Shown here: positions 14,295 through 16,514 of the stretch, piece after piece
Layout of the letters: each line of letters begins with the position of its first letter
Position numbering within the stretch: the first letter of the stretch is position 1
Origin: Acidobacteriota bacterium
Lineage (GTDB): Bacteria; Acidobacteriota; Blastocatellia; Pyrinomonadales; Pyrinomonadaceae
Assembly: GCA_020853255.1 (NCBI GenBank)
Contig: JADYZI010000302.1
Coordinates: forward strand, 1-16,514
DNA: 16,514 nt
Direction: 5' to 3'
Made by a program: the position numbers and the translations under genes
Notes under the pieces: generated by a model
Database searches by the model: none
Told to the model about the DNA's origin: nothing
What the model saw: the letters and a program-made list of their open reading frames with translations, nothing else

Positions 14295-14780
14295 CTAATT
14301 GAGAGTCGCCCGGCAGACGGGGCACACTGTCACATTCTCTCGGATCAGTAGACCGATCCAGAAACAAATAAACGTAAAGACAAGCAGGAGTGCGAACGTG
14401 ATCCAGCCTGCGGTCGAGATGCGGCGTTCGACGATAGGCAAAGTCGAGGTCCCGCAGTTGGGGCAGCGATACGATGCCGCTGGATAATAACCTGCACCCT
14501 GATGAGCAAGCGGATAGGCAGTCGGAAACGGCGGGTTCATCGGCTGAGTGCCTACGGGCTGCTGGACACGACGTTCAGACTGAGTTTGATACTCGTCCGT
14601 CTTCCATGCATAAGGGCGCGGGGCGGCATAAGGGTTTTCCTGCTGCTGTGCCTGTGGGGCATAGCCCTGGCTGCCAACGAGCCGTTGACCGCAAAAGCGG
14701 CAGAACTGGCTATTTAACGCATTTCCCCGTCCGCATTGTGTGCACTGGATCATAGCTGCAACTTGAGTGGCCGCGATCAT
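14295..14780 (-). CDS. LITAF-like zinc-ribbon membrane protein
   Basis: The 161-residue protein has an N-terminal zinc ribbon (IQCTQCGRGN...QFCRFCGQRL) and a Pro/Gln/Tyr-rich linker of about 65 residues. It ends with a module CPNCG - hydrophobic segment (ISTAGWITFALLLVFTFICFWIG) - CPVC. Two CxxC knuckles split by a hydrophobic stretch are the layout of the LITAF domain, a membrane-associated zinc domain known mostly from eukaryotes and found in some bacteria. The start is uncertain: ATG 14780 or ATG 14753 (MIQCTQCG), neither with a good ribosome-binding site; the second gives the more typical zinc-ribbon start. It is convergent with the VWFA-like gene. Function is unknown. Confidence 0.75.
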   Translation of the reverse strand: MIAATQVAAMIQCTQCGRGNALNSQFCRFCGQRLVGSQGYAPQAQQQENPYAAPRPYAWKTDEYQTQSERRVQQPVGTQPMNPPFPTAYPLAHQGAGYYPAASYRCPNCGTSTLPIVERRISTAGWITFALLLVFTFICFWIGLLIRENVTVCPVCRATLN

Positions 14781-14852
14781 ATCGCGTTAAACGAATCATA
14801 ACAGAGAAAGTTCAATATTTGGCAAGACAGTGACAGAGGGACGTTTAAACAC

Positions 14853-14880
14853 AAAGGCCGCCAAGGCTTTTCGGGCCTTT
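14853..14880 (-). repeat. Inverted repeat downstream of the oxidoreductase gene
   Basis: AAAGGCC (14853-14859) and GGCCTTT (14874-14880) are perfect complements around 14 bases that include the small inverted repeat GCCAAGGC. On the minus strand it follows the oxidoreductase stop by about 33 bases but has only a short GTGTTT after it, so it is at best a weak terminator. It resembles the other word-like palindromes here. Confidence 0.4.
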
Positions 14881-14912
14881 ACGTCGGTGACGGGCCAAAC
14901 TCCCAGGCCGTA

Positions 14913-15881
14913 TCAGAATCTGATCCTTTCACCAGTCCTGATCGCTTTGTACACAGACTCGACCAACTCCACCGACTTAAACCCGTCATCCGCTGTGACC
15001 GGCGGCTGCGTACCATTAAGAATGGAATCGATAAACGCACGGTCTTCCTGCGCGTAGCCCCATTTTGCCTCTTTCTCGGCCATATGGAACGAGAGCGTTT
15101 CAAAGTTTGCATCCATACCGCGCGAGTCAAAGAGCCGTTCCATTTCTTCGGTCATGATCGTGCGGTGATCGCAAAAGACCTCGATGCGTTCGAACGGAAA
15201 ATGCCAGCTTGCGTCGGATGATGACGCAAAGGTGCAATGAAAGCCGTTCTTGAACTTAAAGATGATAGAAAATTCGTCTAATTCGGGGTACTCGTGCTGC
15301 GAACCATACGCAACCAGTTCTTCTATCTCACCGAATTGAAAGCGGGCCATGTCGAAGAGATGGATCGTGGTCTCGTAAAGAAATCCCCCCGTGACATTCA
15401 CGTCGCCTGTCCACGGCGGATTCTTGAGTTCGCCGCGGTTCATCTTGATATGTGCGGAATGCGCCTTGTCCTCGGAAAGCAGGCGCTTCAACGTTGCATA
15501 GACCGGTGCATAGCGGCGATTATGGCCAACCTGAAAAATACCTTTGCCGCCGTTTGCCGCGTCGCGCAATTCGGCGGCATCGTCGATGCCGATCGCAAAA
15601 GGCTTTTCGCAAAATACATGCTTCCCTTCAGCGATGGCGTGGAGCGCTATTTCTTTGTGCGTTTTGTTTGGAGCACAAACAAGCACGGCGTCACAATTTT
15701 CAAGCAGTTCGGCGCGCGAGCCGCAAACCTTGCCGCCGATAGTTTTGGCCGTCTGCTGTGCGCGCTCCGGAATGATGTCGTAGAGCGCCGCTATCTCAGC
15801 ACGTTCATCACGCGAAAATATCCTGCCGTGAACATTGCCGATATAGCCTGTCCCGACGAGACCGATTCTAACTTTGTCCAT
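14913..15881 (-). CDS. Gfo/Idh/MocA family oxidoreductase
   Basis: The 322-residue protein has the two-domain layout of this NAD(P)-dependent family, which acts mostly on sugars and inositols. The Rossmann start IGLVGTGYIGNVHGR (residues 6-20) holds the GxGxxG loop. HVFCEKPFA (residues 88-96) gives the conserved Glu-Lys-Pro with the catalytic lysine near 93. FLYETTIHLFDMAR carries the His174 and Asp177 expected at the sugar site. The substrate cannot be told from sequence. Its start is 82 bases downstream of the stop of a sugar-isomerase-like gene on the same strand, with a palindromic repeat between them. That pairing is common in catabolic clusters for inositol and other polyols. Confidence 0.92.
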   Translation of the reverse strand: MDKVRIGLVGTGYIGNVHGRIFSRDERAEIAALYDIIPERAQQTAKTIGGKVCGSRAELLENCDAVLVCAPNKTHKEIALHAIAEGKHVFCEKPFAIGIDDAAELRDAANGGKGIFQVGHNRRYAPVYATLKRLLSEDKAHSAHIKMNRGELKNPPWTGDVNVTGGFLYETTIHLFDMARFQFGEIEELVAYGSQHEYPELDEFSIIFKFKNGFHCTFASSSDASWHFPFERIEVFCDHRTIMTEEMERLFDSRGMDANFETLSFHMAEKEAKWGYAQEDRAFIDSILNGTQPPVTADDGFKSVELVESVYKAIRTGERIRF

Positions 15882-15890
15882 ATTGTTTTA

Positions 15891-15956
15891 ACCACAGAGA
15901 CCCAGAGGCACAGAGTTTTACAGTAGATCTTCTTCGTGCCTCTGTGTCTCTCTGGT
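15891..15956 (-). repeat. Palindromic repeat between isomerase-like and oxidoreductase genes
   Basis: The arms 15891-15911 and 15936-15956 are complementary at 19 of 21 positions around a 24-base loop. The arms are made of CAGAG words (ACCACAGAGACCCAGAGGCA). It fills almost the whole 82-base spacer. Strings like this are seen in spacers of many environmental bacteria. It sits across the path between the two genes and may attenuate or stabilise the transcript, which is inference. Confidence 0.75.
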
Positions 15957-15963
15957 GAATCTC

Positions 15964-16514
15964 CTACCAGCTTCCGCCGGCGGCGTATTTTCCTAAACCC
16001 AGAACTTCTTCGGTGGCGGCTTTCGCCTTCCGCGCAACCTCGAACGGGTCCTGTTCCCAATATTCCGGGCGAAAGATCTCAATGCTGACCATTCGGTCGT
16101 AGCCGATCTTGTCAAAGCGGTCCTTTATCTCACGGATCGGCAGGATGCCAGTGCCGGGATAAAGCCTTTGAGCGTCGGTCAGTTGTTCTTTCGGCAGATC
16201 CTCGGCGTCGTTGATATGAAAAATAAAGAGCTTTTCAGGACGCATTGAGTCGATCGCTTCGTAACTCGAGTTTCCGGCATAAAAATGGAATGTGTCGATA
16301 ACGTTCCCTACATTATCGCGCCCGACCTTTTCGACGATCTCGTTACAAAGATCGAGTGTCTGCACCGAACAATTTGTCTGGCCGAGAAACTCGAACGCGA
16401 GTGAAACGCCGTATTGCCCGGCGATATCAGCCAATTCGTTCAGTACACGAACGGATTCGTCGATAACCTGCTCCTTCGTGCCGTTTTCCGGCATCAGCCC
16501 CGGAACAACAACGA
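15964..16514 (-). CDS. Sugar-phosphate isomerase/epimerase-like protein, 5' part outside window
   Basis: The frame stays open to the window edge (the codons before the ATG at 16494 read VVVPGL), so the N-terminal part is missing. The 176 residues from that ATG cover the C-terminal half or more of a xylose-isomerase-like TIM barrel (AP endonuclease 2 family). Metal-site strands are visible: SLAFEFLG (Glu), NVIDTFHFY (Asp and His), LFIFHINDAED (His and Asp) and MVSIEIFRPEYW (Glu). It ends GLGKYAAGGSW. Members include IolE, hydroxypyruvate isomerase and 3-dehydroshikimate dehydratase; the exact reaction is not clear. The downstream Gfo/Idh/MocA gene suggests sugar or polyol breakdown. Confidence 0.88.
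   Translation of the reverse strand, partial: VVVPGLMPENGTKEQVIDESVRVLNELADIAGQYGVSLAFEFLGQTNCSVQTLDLCNEIVEKVGRDNVGNVIDTFHFYAGNSSYEAIDSMRPEKLFIFHINDAEDLPKEQLTDAQRLYPGTGILPIREIKDRFDKIGYDRMVSIEIFRPEYWEQDPFEVARKAKAATEEVLGLGKYAAGGSW

Overview
The window looks like a piece of a mid-GC bacterial chromosome, most likely an acidobacterium (Blastocatellia or Pyrinomonadaceae-like). That assignment is an inference. It rests on a secreted von Willebrand A protein of the acidobacterial type, a short PheT, and many spacers filled with imperfect palindromic repeats. No phage, integrase, transposase or CRISPR array was seen.

Layout: (1) 1-3040, + strand: the translation operon thrS (5' end outside the window), infC, rpmI, rplT. 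infC appears to start at an AUC codon, and each of the three gene junctions carries an inverted repeat. (2) 3055-3507: a small membrane protein. (3) 3499-7635, - strand: threonine catabolism. tdh is at the upstream end and kbl at the downstream end. Between them lie a TAG-interrupted small ORF, a lipoprotein, a zinc-ribbon membrane protein, the 5' remnant of a second kbl, and a DUF104-like antitoxin with a PIN-domain toxin. (4) 7636-11166, + strand: pheS and pheT. (5) 11183-12369, + strand: a ZapB-like coiled-coil protein, zapA, and then a strong candidate 6S RNA (ssrS) with its own extended -10 promoter and a U-run at its end. (6) 12383-14780: a membrane coiled-coil protein (-), a VWFA-like secreted protein (+) and a LITAF-like zinc-ribbon membrane protein (-). 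(7) 14913-16514, - strand: a Gfo/Idh/MocA oxidoreductase and the C-terminal part of a sugar-phosphate isomerase/epimerase-like protein that runs off the window.

How the parts work together: the first block and pheST serve translation (two aminoacyl-tRNA synthetases, IF3, L35, L20). Tdh and Kbl together convert threonine to glycine plus acetyl-CoA. ZapA and its coiled-coil neighbour would act on FtsZ rings, and 6S RNA would bind housekeeping RNA polymerase. The last two genes look like sugar or polyol metabolism.

The most notable observations are: the remnant kbl joined to a toxin-antitoxin pair directly upstream of an intact kbl; the 6S-like RNA with extra 3'-side hairpins forming a gap-free three-way junction; a copy of a dispersed repeat inside the pheT reading frame; and the likely AUC start of infC.
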